Below, piece by piece: positions 9,634-17,940 of a stretch of DNA of 64,000 bases; within the stretch, counting starts at the first letter, position 1; each line of letters starts with the position of its first letter. The notes below the pieces were generated by a model. The model was not told the origin of the DNA, did not search any database, and saw nothing but the letters and a program-made list of their open reading frames with translations. A program made the translations under genes and the position numbers. This DNA comes from Bufo bufo (lineage: Eukaryota > Chordata > Amphibia > Anura > Bufonidae): positions 656,737,750 to 656,801,749 of the forward strand of contig NC_053391.1 in assembly GCF_905171765.1 (NCBI RefSeq), read 5' to 3'.

Positions 9634-12600
9634 TTATTTTGGTACATACAATTTACACTGATCAACATGTACCCACAGTTTTTGTTGTCTGCGAGTATTC
9701 TTTGAAGCATTTGGTGCTCTTTGAACCAAAATCATTACTTGTCCCCTAGTGTCAATTATTTCGAAGGGACCTTCCCAATTGCTTTCCCAAGGTCCACTCT
9801 TCCTGAAGGTCTTAATCATTACAAAAGCACCTTTTACAAATTTAGAAGAGTGAGGTGGTATCATGCGTTGCATTTTAGATGCAGCATATGGAAGAATTGT
9901 ACTTAAATTCTCCTGCAATAACTGTAACCACCTGGACCTTGCTATTGCATCTTTTTGAGGTGTAGACAAGAATGGATCGTTTGGGAATATTAATGGCATT
10001 GTTCTTCCCGTCATTAATTCAAATGGAGTATACTGTGTTGTAGAGGAAACGGTTCCTCTTATACTCATAAGAACAAAGGGTACTGCATCAACCCATGTAT
10101 TTCCTTTGTCTAATAACATTTTTGCAATTCTTGTCTTAATTGTTCGGTTCATTCTTTCCACAATGCCTGCTGATTGTGGGTGATACGCTACATGGAACTG
10201 TTGTTGTACTCCTAGAATAGTACAAACAGTTTGCATGATTTTTCCTGTAAAATGACTTCCTCTGTCAGAGGTAATCATTCTTGGGATCCCCCAAGTACAA
10301 AACACATGATTTACCAATGCCCTTGCTGTAGACAGAGCATCATCTTTCCTGACAGGTAAGATCTCTACCCATTTTGAAAATACATCCACCACCACTAATG
10401 CATACCTGAGTCCATGTTTACCTGAAGGTAGAGGACCAATGTAGTCTATCTGTAATGTAGACCAAGGACCATCAGCAGGTGCAATTCGTAAAAGTGGAGG
10501 TTTTTGTCCTTTAGGTCGTGGGTTGACTTGAGCACAAATGAGACATGACTGAACAACATCTTGGACAGTCTTCTCCATTTTGTCCCAATAAAATTTCTCT
10601 TTGAGAATTCCTAACAATTTTTCCTGACCCAAATGACCTAAACTCTCATGATTGTATTTGGTGAATTCCATTTGTAAATGTTTTGGGACAACAGGACGCA
10701 ATTCCCCCTGACAGTCATGACACAAAACCCCGTTTTCACAAACAAAGGGAGGTTTTGGATCAACCTGAGAAGCAGCAAGGGACGAATCCTTCGCTTGTTC
10801 TTCTGCAAAAGAAGGAAAATGCGTGTCTGTTTTCCTCACTGGTAAAGCTTTCAAAGATTCAATTTCTTCCTTCAATTCTCCTGTCATAGCTGCTTCCTTA
10901 GCCAATGTATCTACAGTGTTGTTTCCAATAACTAACTCATGTTTGCCTTTCCTATGTGCTGGGACTTTGACTATAGCATAGCTATTAGGATGTTTTGAAG
11001 CTATTTTGAATATGTCCTTGAGTGTATCACTATGCACTAGGACCTTGTTAGAGGAATCTACAAATCCTCTCCTTTCCCACACTGGCAAATAGTCTGTCAG
11101 TGATCTCACGACATATGAGCTGTCACTATAAATGACCAATGGATTCTTGTTTTCTTTCTCATCAATTGTCAGTACTGTCTTGACAGCTTCTAACTCTGCT
11201 CTCTGAGCTGAATAGTGTCCTGGCAGTCTATGCTGAACTGCATATCCTCTTTCAGGATACCAGATAGCATAACCTGTATAATACTTTCCCCCTGAACAAA
11301 ATCTTGAACCATCAACAAATACTGGTTCATCACTGTTCTCTGCATCTCTCCTAAACAAGCTAGGATAGGATTCATAAAATGTTTCTGAACATTCATGAGT
11401 TTTCCCTTCATACTGCATTAATTGAGGAAGTACATACTTGGCCTTGTGATCAATCTCAATTTGTTTTGATGATAAGGACAACAACCAATGTGCAAATCTT
11501 TGATTTGACACACCTGGGAGGTTTTTCTCAAGGAGAAGTTTTAGTGTGGAGTGAGGAGTCTGCAGAATGATTTTGTTAAATCCAACAATGTGTTCTGTTG
11601 CCTTAACAGCAAAATAAACACCCACCAAATGTTTTGCACAAATTTCAAACCCTTTTTCCACAGGTGTGAGAAGCTTAGAGAAATAGCCCAAAATCCGCCA
11701 TTCTCCCCCTTGCAACTGCAAGAGTACAGCTGACACAGCCGTGTCTGAGGAGTGAACCTGCAAAGCAAAAGGTGCCTGAGTCATAGCTGTTGACAATGCT
11801 GGAGACTTTTGCATACTTCGCTTTAAAAGTTCAAATGCCTTCTGTTGTTCCTCTTCCCATGGTCCAAAAGAGTCATCATCATTATTTTTCAAGAGATCAT
11901 AAAGAGGTTTAGCTTTTTCTGCAAAGCCTTCTATGAATTCTCTGGAAAAGTTTACCAGACCCAAGAAATGTCTCAGAGCCTTGTGTGATGTTGGAATGGG
12001 AAGAGAAGCAATAGCCTCAACCCTTTCTTGAATAGGCTGTCTCTTTCCATGACTGATTAACACTCCAAGATATCTCACTTCAGTCTGTAAAAGTTTGACT
12101 TTCTTGGTGCTCAATTTCAAACCTGCTTCATGCAACAATGAAAATAATTCTGCTAAGAGAGATAAATGCAACTCTCTATCCTCAGTGGCTAAAAGAATAT
12201 CATCAACATATTGCAACAGACAATCGGGTCTTGAAAATTTGGACAATACTTTTGCAACTGCCTGATGAAATATGCTAGGTGATAAATGTGCTCCTTGAGG
12301 TAATCTGCAAAATACATATTGTTCATCCATGAAACAAAATGCAAATTTGTATTGACAGCTCCTTGCAAGAGAAATGCTGAAAAAACCATTACTGATGTCT
12401 AAAACAGAGAAAAACTTTGCCTTAGCATTCAGTCGTGCCATTATGTCATGAGTATCTGCAACAATGGGTGCCACATTTGGGGTATACTTATTCAGCAATC
12501 TTAGGTCCAATAACATTCGGTATGAACCATCAGGCTTCACAGTACACCACAGTGGATTGTTTGTTACTGAATTAGCTTTTCTAATGACACCTTGATCAAG

Positions 12601-13257
12601 CAGTTCCTGTATGATTTTAGACATGGGATCAATTGATTCAGGTGGCAATTTGTACTGCTTTTGGGGAGGAGGGTCTCTCCCCTCCACATTGACTAATACA
12701 TCTTTCATTGTGCCCACATCATTCCTGAATTGTGCCCACAAAGAAGGAGTATATTGTACAATTTCTTTTAGAACTTCATCATCACCAGTTTCTGGCCACA
12801 AATGTTCAGAAGAAACAACTTCAGTTAGGCAAACAGTACCAACATGACTGTATTCAGCGGGATCAATGACTACAGGTTTAGATCCATCAACATCTTTCCA
12901 GATCACCTTATTTCCTAAGTCAATGACCCAACCCCATTTTTTCATTAGGTCAGTTCCTATGATGTTTTCAGAATTAGTACTAAGCCAAATGTCTATTTTA
13001 GTTTTCAGATAGCCTGGTATTTCTAAATTAACATTCTGTGCTAAAATTGCCTTAGTTCCATTCTTTCCACTAAAACCAACAATTGTACAAACAGGTGCAT
13101 TTGGAGTTAGAGGCAAATCCTGATTAGTCACACTTAATTGAGCTCCTGTGTCAATGAGAAATGTCACCTCATTGCCCTGTAAGGATCCCCTTACAAAAGG
13201 TCTTCCACAGTCATCTAATGAAACTGGAGCTACTAATTCCAAAGGACGAGAGGTCAT
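9634..13257 (-). CDS. ERV Pol: protease, RT, RNase H, integrase (intact frame)
   Basis: A 1,207-codon frame without stops. Protease DTG is at residues 36-38. RT carries YVDD at about residues 350-353. RNase H begins near residue 645 (VFVDGSRFCSGG). Integrase has a His/Cys finger (HESLGHLG ... CLICAQ) from about residue 865, catalytic D near 937 (IDYIGPLPSG), then TSDRGSHFTG and a Glu in GIVERM near 1030. A basic C-terminal domain follows. The ATG at 13255-13257 is probably not the start used. The frame is continuous with gag apart from a single UGA at 13270-13272, so Pol is expected as Gag-Pol by readthrough, with protease releasing the enzymes. Confidence 0.93.
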   Translation of the reverse strand: MTSRPLELVAPVSLDDCGRPFVRGSLQGNEVTFLIDTGAQLSVTNQDLPLTPNAPVCTIVGFSGKNGTKAILAQNVNLEIPGYLKTKIDIWLSTNSENIIGTDLMKKWGWVIDLGNKVIWKDVDGSKPVVIDPAEYSHVGTVCLTEVVSSEHLWPETGDDEVLKEIVQYTPSLWAQFRNDVGTMKDVLVNVEGRDPPPQKQYKLPPESIDPMSKIIQELLDQGVIRKANSVTNNPLWCTVKPDGSYRMLLDLRLLNKYTPNVAPIVADTHDIMARLNAKAKFFSVLDISNGFFSISLARSCQYKFAFCFMDEQYVFCRLPQGAHLSPSIFHQAVAKVLSKFSRPDCLLQYVDDILLATEDRELHLSLLAELFSLLHEAGLKLSTKKVKLLQTEVRYLGVLISHGKRQPIQERVEAIASLPIPTSHKALRHFLGLVNFSREFIEGFAEKAKPLYDLLKNNDDDSFGPWEEEQQKAFELLKRSMQKSPALSTAMTQAPFALQVHSSDTAVSAVLLQLQGGEWRILGYFSKLLTPVEKGFEICAKHLVGVYFAVKATEHIVGFNKIILQTPHSTLKLLLEKNLPGVSNQRFAHWLLSLSSKQIEIDHKAKYVLPQLMQYEGKTHECSETFYESYPSLFRRDAENSDEPVFVDGSRFCSGGKYYTGYAIWYPERGYAVQHRLPGHYSAQRAELEAVKTVLTIDEKENKNPLVIYSDSSYVVRSLTDYLPVWERRGFVDSSNKVLVHSDTLKDIFKIASKHPNSYAIVKVPAHRKGKHELVIGNNTVDTLAKEAAMTGELKEEIESLKALPVRKTDTHFPSFAEEQAKDSSLAASQVDPKPPFVCENGVLCHDCQGELRPVVPKHLQMEFTKYNHESLGHLGQEKLLGILKEKFYWDKMEKTVQDVVQSCLICAQVNPRPKGQKPPLLRIAPADGPWSTLQIDYIGPLPSGKHGLRYALVVVDVFSKWVEILPVRKDDALSTARALVNHVFCTWGIPRMITSDRGSHFTGKIMQTVCTILGVQQQFHVAYHPQSAGIVERMNRTIKTRIAKMLLDKGNTWVDAVPFVLMSIRGTVSSTTQYTPFELMTGRTMPLIFPNDPFLSTPQKDAIARSRWLQLLQENLSTILPYAASKMQRMIPPHSSKFVKGAFVMIKTFRKSGPWESNWEGPFEIIDTRGQVMILVQRAPNASKNTRRQQKLWVHVDQCKLYVPK

Positions 13258-13266
13258 AGTTCGTCC

Positions 13267-13275
13267 TAGTCATGG
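13267..13275 (-). promoter_or_regulatory. UGA CUAG stop-codon readthrough context between gag and pol
   Basis: The sense strand reads ...CCA TGA CTA GGA CGA ACT ATG ACC. The gag stop TGA (13270-13272) is followed at once by CTAG, and the pol frame is the same frame as gag (stop-to-ATG distance is a multiple of three). UGA followed by CUA is a known leaky-stop context in animals and viruses. Same-frame gag/pol separated by one stop is the gamma/epsilon-retrovirus arrangement. No -1 slippery heptamer is needed. Confidence 0.8.
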
Positions 13276-14748
13276 GGAAGGTAACAAACCAGCTGTCTCC
13301 TCAATCTCATTACCATAAGATTTCCCCTTGTACGAATTATTCAATGTTAATTCTCTAATTTGTCTTATTAAAGGTGCATATGGTGATTGTGACTGATCCT
13401 GCTCTGGAGAAGGAGCAGTTGGCACAAAACCATTTTCTTTCCCTGCATTCTGTGACTCATTTAGGAATTTCCTACATTGCCATTTTAAATGTCCTATTTT
13501 TCCACAATAATAACAAGTAACTTGTCCTCTTTGAAATGACACCTTTCCTTTCTGTTTATATTGGTCTCTTTTCATGGGAGGGTTTGATTTAGGACGATTT
13601 GAATTTGTTACCTGATTTTCATCCTTTTTTTGGACTGCAGCAACTTTGACCCTTATACTACTTTGTTTTATGGATCTCCTTATTTGATCAATAAATGTTG
13701 CCGCTTCCTGTAACGTAGGCTTTCCTAGTGCTAACTCCCTGGAGACTGGATCAAGATATTTGAACCGTTTTACAAATGACTTTATCATTGCAGTGGGTTC
13801 AGAATCATCCTCAATTTCCATGACCATTCTATACGCCTGTTCAAATTTTATCAAGAATGCAAATGGATCATCCTGTAAAGTGGGCTTTAACATGTCAAGG
13901 ATTTCAACTGTAGGAGTAGATTCTCCAGTAGTAAATAAAAGTAGTTGCCTCAATCGATCTGCTGGGGAACTATGTATTATTTCACGCTCATCATTTACTC
14001 TTGGTGTGATCTCTAATCTCCTTGCCATATATGAGGGAAGCCATAATTTAAATACTTTGTTTTTCTGTTCATTATTTAGATTGAACTTATCAGCATTAGA
14101 TTCAAAGATATCAGCATTGTGAAATGCATCCATCTTATCCGTATAAGCTGGGATATCTTTACAAATTTTTATCAACTGATCATGTATTTTTAAATTTAAC
14201 TTGGCTGCCCTGTCATGTAATTTCCTCCTTTTGATTTCATCAGTCTCTATGTCTTCATTTACATCAGCTGGACTAGTGTCTGGAATGTAGGACGCACCCG
14301 TATCTATGCCACTTTTTGTAATAATAGAAACTTTTTTTGTACGATGGCATAATTTTGATATGAGCTGTGTCCTAGTTTCCATCTGATCCTCCAAATCTTC
14401 TATGTGTTGTGCCAAAATTTGACACTTTGGACAATCTTTAAAATCATCCTCTTCTATGTGTTCCTGTGTGTCTGTATCATGTGTGTCCTTATTATTCACA
14501 CATATACTATGTGTCTGAGTCTGTGGCTGCCTATCTTCAAGAACTAATGTATTGAATATTTTCACCATATGTAATACATTCCTGAGCTTCTTCTGCAATT
14601 TATCCATACACAACAACTTTTTGTCAATTCTTATGTTTTCTTCTTCACATTGACTATATAAACTTGCCCATAATTGTGCATTAGTATGACTACTTACAAC
14701 TTTAAACTCCAATTTACTTTTATCTGAATAAGAATTAAGAAATTCCAT
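13270..14748 (-). CDS. ERV Gag polyprotein (intact frame)
   Basis: An ATG at 14746-14748 is the first ATG after the LTR and starts 492 codons. The N-terminal half is charged and helical. The middle has a capsid-like region (about residues 260-360). The C-terminus has a basic patch and one CCHC knuckle, CYYCGKIGHLKWQC, near residue 412. A single knuckle fits many class I-like or epsilon-like retroviruses. The stop is TGA at 13270-13272 in a leaky context. Gag builds the particle. No frameshift or premature stop was seen, in keeping with a recent insertion. Confidence 0.88.
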   Translation of the reverse strand: MEFLNSYSDKSKLEFKVVSSHTNAQLWASLYSQCEEENIRIDKKLLCMDKLQKKLRNVLHMVKIFNTLVLEDRQPQTQTHSICVNNKDTHDTDTQEHIEEDDFKDCPKCQILAQHIEDLEDQMETRTQLISKLCHRTKKVSIITKSGIDTGASYIPDTSPADVNEDIETDEIKRRKLHDRAAKLNLKIHDQLIKICKDIPAYTDKMDAFHNADIFESNADKFNLNNEQKNKVFKLWLPSYMARRLEITPRVNDEREIIHSSPADRLRQLLLFTTGESTPTVEILDMLKPTLQDDPFAFLIKFEQAYRMVMEIEDDSEPTAMIKSFVKRFKYLDPVSRELALGKPTLQEAATFIDQIRRSIKQSSIRVKVAAVQKKDENQVTNSNRPKSNPPMKRDQYKQKGKVSFQRGQVTCYYCGKIGHLKWQCRKFLNESQNAGKENGFVPTAPSPEQDQSQSPYAPLIRQIRELTLNNSYKGKSYGNEIEETAGLLPSP

Positions 14749-15015
14749 TGCTTACTCAGGTACTTGTCCTTGATGTCTCCTTCTTACGTCTTCTTCCCAC
14801 AGTCTATGGAAGGATCTCTGTGTAGTAAATTCTTCACAAGCCTCCGTCTGTAATACGTCTGGGAAGTGACACTTGCAGCAGATGTGTGGCTCACGTCTTC
14901 TTTCTTTAGATTCGTTGTTGTTGTTTTCCTGAAGCTTGTAATAATAGTAATTACTCTCTTGGGCCCACCTCTTTACAAACTGAAGGAATTCAACAAAAAT
15001 CCGCTGGCTCGCCAA
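14749..15015 (-). other. ERV 5' leader (AUG-free) with candidate splice donor
   Basis: The 267 bases between LTR and gag contain no ATG on the sense strand, so scanning ribosomes reach the gag ATG first. One frame is open across the whole leader from the LTR to a TAA at 14752-14754, but it has no ATG, so it is not called as a gene. ACGTAAGA near 14,785-14,792 is a plausible 5' splice site for a spliced env message; this is inference. Confidence 0.55.
15003..15014 (-). other. ERV primer-binding site (tRNA-Arg-like)
   Basis: One base after the LTR the sense strand reads TGGCGAGCCAGC. This is the reverse complement of the GCTGGCTCGCCA 3' end of a vertebrate tRNA-Arg. The match stops after 12 bases. 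Arg priming is uncommon among retroviruses and is known for snakehead retrovirus and some vertebrate ERVs. Confidence 0.75.
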
Positions 15016-15613
15016 TGTAGAATAACGTCCTGCATTTCTCTATTTTTCAAGAAATGCTTTAGAAGGAGCCCAACAAAATGTGCAAAGTTCGTGATGAAAG
15101 ATAAAATTAGAAGGATTTAATTCTCATAAAAAGAAAGTTACAAAGTTTAGAAAGAGAAAAATATAGCACAGCAATAAGTCTTGAAAGGTTACAAGCAAGC
15201 AATAAAACAATTAAAATAAGTGAAAAAGCTTATTTCCCCAAAATAACGTGTATGTGTGAATCTGTGTGTGTGTGTGTAGAGAGCAACAGGTGTCCGTGCA
15301 AGAATGCTCTGCCTATGTCATGAAACAAAGCCATTTTATAGGTTGACTCTACATAGAGTTACATTGTATCCTAAATTTAACATTCTAACAGACATATATG
15401 GTTAACAAGTAAATTCCCTTACATCGTGGTCTTCTATGTATACCTTATTTGTAAAGCTAATAATAATATGCTGAGAAGAAGGATTCCTAACCTTCCCAAA
15501 TGCTATTGTCGTCTCAACCTGTCAAAATTGACACTTCAACACAAGTGCTGCCCTTGCATGGTCCTTGAAATAACCCTATCCTACTAAAAAAGTGTTAGTT
15601 TTATTATTTTACA
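15016..15613 (-). repeat. ERV 5' LTR (598 bp)
   Basis: Same length as, and nearly identical to, 7261-7858. TATAAAA on the sense strand lies at 15334-15340 and is probably the promoter core, with the ATTAAA variant at 15116-15121. Transcription would run leftwards through gag, pol and env. The right end ...TTTTACA is followed by the duplicated target ggggt. Confidence 0.97.
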
Positions 15614-16570
15614 GGGGTTAAAAATGTGAAGGCGGATGCCCTGTCATGTTGTTTTCCGGGAGGGGGAACTTTGAAGACCCGGGTCATATTTTGGCTGAAG
15701 GGGTGGTCGTCTCTGCTCTTTATCCTGATTTGGAGGCAGAGGTTCAGGCAGCCCAGGCAGAGGCTCCTGATTTTTGTCCTCCTGGGAGGTTGTTTGTGCC
15801 TCTCGCTTTACGACACAAGGTTTTTAAGGAGCACCATGATACTGTCCTTGCTGGGCACCCGGGGAGTAGAGCCACAGTGGATCTCATTGCTCGGAGATTC
15901 TGGTGGCCGACTCTTCGTAAGACGGTTGAGGGTTTTGTGGCAGCCTGCGAGACCTGCGCTCGTGCCAAGGTCCCTCATTCACAGCCATCGGGTCCTCCCG
16001 TTACCAATTCCTTCCCGTCCTTGGATGCATTTGTCCATGGACTTCATTACGGACCTGCCTCGTTCCTCGGGGAAGACTGTGATTCTGGTGGTAGTGGACC
16101 GTTTTAGCAAAATGGCACATTTCATTCCCTTTCCTTGGTTACCCAATGCTAAGACGCTGGCGCAAGTGTTTGTTGATCATATTGTTAAATTGCATGGCAT
16201 TCCTTCAGACATCGTTTCTGATAGGGGCAAGCAATTTGTTTCCAGATTCTGGAAGGCCTTCTGTTCTCGCTTGGGGGTTCGGTGTGTCGTTTTCTTCTGC
16301 TTTTCACCCGCAGTCGAATGGTCAGACCGAACGCGTCAATCAGAATCTGGAGACATTTTGTGGCAGAGTTTTAGGAGGATTGGTATTCTTTTTTGTCCCT
16401 TGCTGAGTTTGCTTTAAATAACCGTCGTCAGGAGTCCTCTGATAAGTCACCATTTTTTGGTGCATATGGGTTTTATCCGCAGTTTGGGACATTCTCTGGA
16501 GAGGGGTCTTCTGGTTTACCTGATGAGGAGAGATTTTCCTCGTCTTTGTCATTTATTTGGCAAATAAATC
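15614..16570 (+). pseudogene. Gypsy G1 integrase (resumes after the ERV, frameshifted)
   Basis: Starts inside the RNase H/integrase linker (NVKADALS). It then carries the integrase zinc finger region (VLAGHPGSRATVDLI ... CETCARAK) and DDE core pieces such as DIVSDRGKQF and HPQSNGQTERVNQ spread over three frames (15646-16107, 15626-16417, 16146-16406). Stops and shifts prevent expression. The C-terminal chromodomain end is missing because a deletion joins it to the middle of the 3' LTR near 16,570. Confidence 0.85.
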
Positions 16571-16924
16571 TACTTCCTGGGTGAGGTGTTCACTGCTGGA
16601 GGCTGCTTCTGCTGTTTGTACAGATAAGTCTTTCACTTTATTGTGTTTCCTTTCTGGCTTGATTCTAGGTGACCCCGACTCCGTCCGTATTAAGTGCAGG
16701 GAGCCGGTGGTCGTGCCCCTCACTATTATAGGGTTTTCAGTTGTCACACAGTATTAGGTACGCGGGCATGCAATCGTCTACCATACAGACCCTTGCATGT
16801 GCATAGCAGTCAGGGAGAACTCTTAGGGTTTTATAGGGCTCACCTATAAGCTCCTTAGTTTGGGATCAAGCCAGTCACTCGTTTATTTATATGTTCCAGC
16901 TATCTGCTAACTTCATCCGTGACA
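16571..16924 (+). repeat. 3' LTR of Gypsy G1, 5'-truncated
   Basis: 354 bp starting TACTTCCTGGGTGAGG and matching 4184-4538 of the 5' LTR, ending CATCCGTGACA. It lacks the first ~175 bp of the LTR, deleted together with the integrase end. The following ggtct (16925-16929) is the G1 target duplication. Confidence 0.92.
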
Positions 16925-16929
16925 GGTCT

Positions 16930-17265
16930 ATCCTCAGGATAGGTCATCAGGATCAGATCAGTGGGGATCGGACTTCCGACACCCCCGCTGATCAGCTGTT
17001 TGAAGAGGCCATGGTGCTCACCAGAGCTCCGGTGAACACTGCGGTCTCTTTATATTTCACCAAGCACAGCGCCGTACATTAGACAGCAGCAATGCTTGGT
17101 ATTGCAGATCATCTCCTTTCACTTGAACGGGACTGAACTGCAACTAGGCCATGTGACTGATATACAGTGACATCACTGGCCTCCCAACAGTTGATCGGCA
17201 GGTGTACCAGGAGAAGGACGCCAGCTGATCTAATATTGATGATCTATCCTAAAGATAATCTTATA
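16930..17265. repeat. Foldback MITE into which G1 inserted
   Basis: The left end ATCCTCAGGATAGGTCAT and the reverse complement of the right end (ATCTTTAGGATAGATCAT) form terminal inverted repeats extended by GATCAG. G1 inserted at or next to its left end. The body (CCCCCGCTGATCAGCTG and so on) is a common type of dispersed short anuran repeat. Non-coding. Confidence 0.65.
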
Positions 17266-17488
17266 CACCTTGCTGGTACTGTATTACCCTGCAGTTTATC
17301 TGCACGAGAATCTACGTGGAAAAACCATGTGTAATCCGCAATCAGTGCAGGCGGGCTATGTGTGAAGGTTTTGTTTGTGCAATATTTCTTTTGGGGCCCC
17401 CCTTAAAATTTTGCCCAGGACCACACTTTCTCTAAAAGCTTCCCTAACTTAAAGTGAACAGGAGTGCACCATGCATGCGTGGCCACTC
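17266..17488. other. Unassigned spacer
   Basis: No gene or recognisable element between the foldback MITE and the G2 target duplication. Confidence 0.4.
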
Positions 17489-17493
17489 CCCAT

Positions 17494-17940
17494 TGTAACG
17501 GTCGAGTACACACACACACAGGGGGGAGGGAAGTGACCACTGCGCTCCACCCTTACCCCTGGCCCTGCCTACTTGCCTCGCGAGTCCTAATGACAGGGGA
17601 CAACTGGACGGCAATCCCTAACTTGGAATAAGTGCAGGGATGACAGACAGACAAACAACAGGACGTGAACGGACCGAGTCAATACCAGGAAAGCTACAAA
17701 GTACAAATGGAGCAAGCAGAGAATTGTCAGGAGAAGCCGGGGTCATAAATACCAGGAGAGACGTGAAGTACCAAAGGAGTCAGCAGAGAATCGTCAGGAG
17801 GAGGCCGGGGTCAGAATACCAGGAGAGCAGCAAAGTACACAAGGAGCAGGCAGAGGATCGTGAGGAATTCAGCAGGAGGTAAGTACGCCAGGAAAGACCA
17901 AATCACAGGTGGAACCTAAATTAACAGGCAACCTGTGGCC
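17494..17940 (-). repeat. Truncated 3' LTR of Gypsy G2
   Basis: Starts TGTAACGGTCGAGTAC with a CA repeat and matches the 5' LTR (20907 onward) through AACAGGCAACCTGTGGCC, then switches to pol sequence. A few substitutions separate the two LTRs (for example gtcgagtac versus gtcgcgtac), so G2 is older than the ERV. Confidence 0.92.

Larger units (their letters stand above)
7261..15613 (-). mobile_element. Young, nearly complete endogenous retrovirus
   Basis: An 8,353-bp provirus on the minus strand, flanked by ggggt at 7256-7260 and 15614-15618. Sense order: LTR (15016-15613), tRNA-Arg-like primer site, leader, gag, UGA, pol, two env reading frames, polypurine tract, LTR (7261-7858). By eye the two 598-bp LTRs differ at one position (T at 7270, A at 15025), so insertion was recent. 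Gag and Pol are open. Env lies in two frames and looks short. The tRNA-Arg site recalls snakehead retrovirus (SnRV) and relatives; that lineage is inference. Confidence 0.95.
4009..16924 (+). mobile_element. Ty3/Gypsy LTR retrotransposon G1, split by an ERV
   Basis: The element is bounded by a 5-bp duplication, ggtct at 4004-4008 and 16925-16929. Order: 5' LTR, gag, protease-RT-RNase H, [ERV 7261-15613 with its own TSD], integrase, 3' LTR. Without the ERV it is ~4.6 kb. All coding parts are broken by frameshifts and stops. A deletion removed the end of integrase together with the first ~175 bp of the 3' LTR (junction near 16570). The matching terminal duplication shows this was one insertion, later invaded by the retrovirus. 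Confidence 0.9.

Noticed and set aside
9634..13257. Pol as an independently initiated protein from the ATG at 13257
   Set aside because: The frame is continuous with gag except for one UGA, and internal initiation far downstream of gag is unlikely. Readthrough explains the layout better.
14752..15015. 87-codon leader frame of the ERV as a gene
   Set aside because: It begins at TTG with no ATG, and the frame stays open into the LTR. Kept only as a finding.
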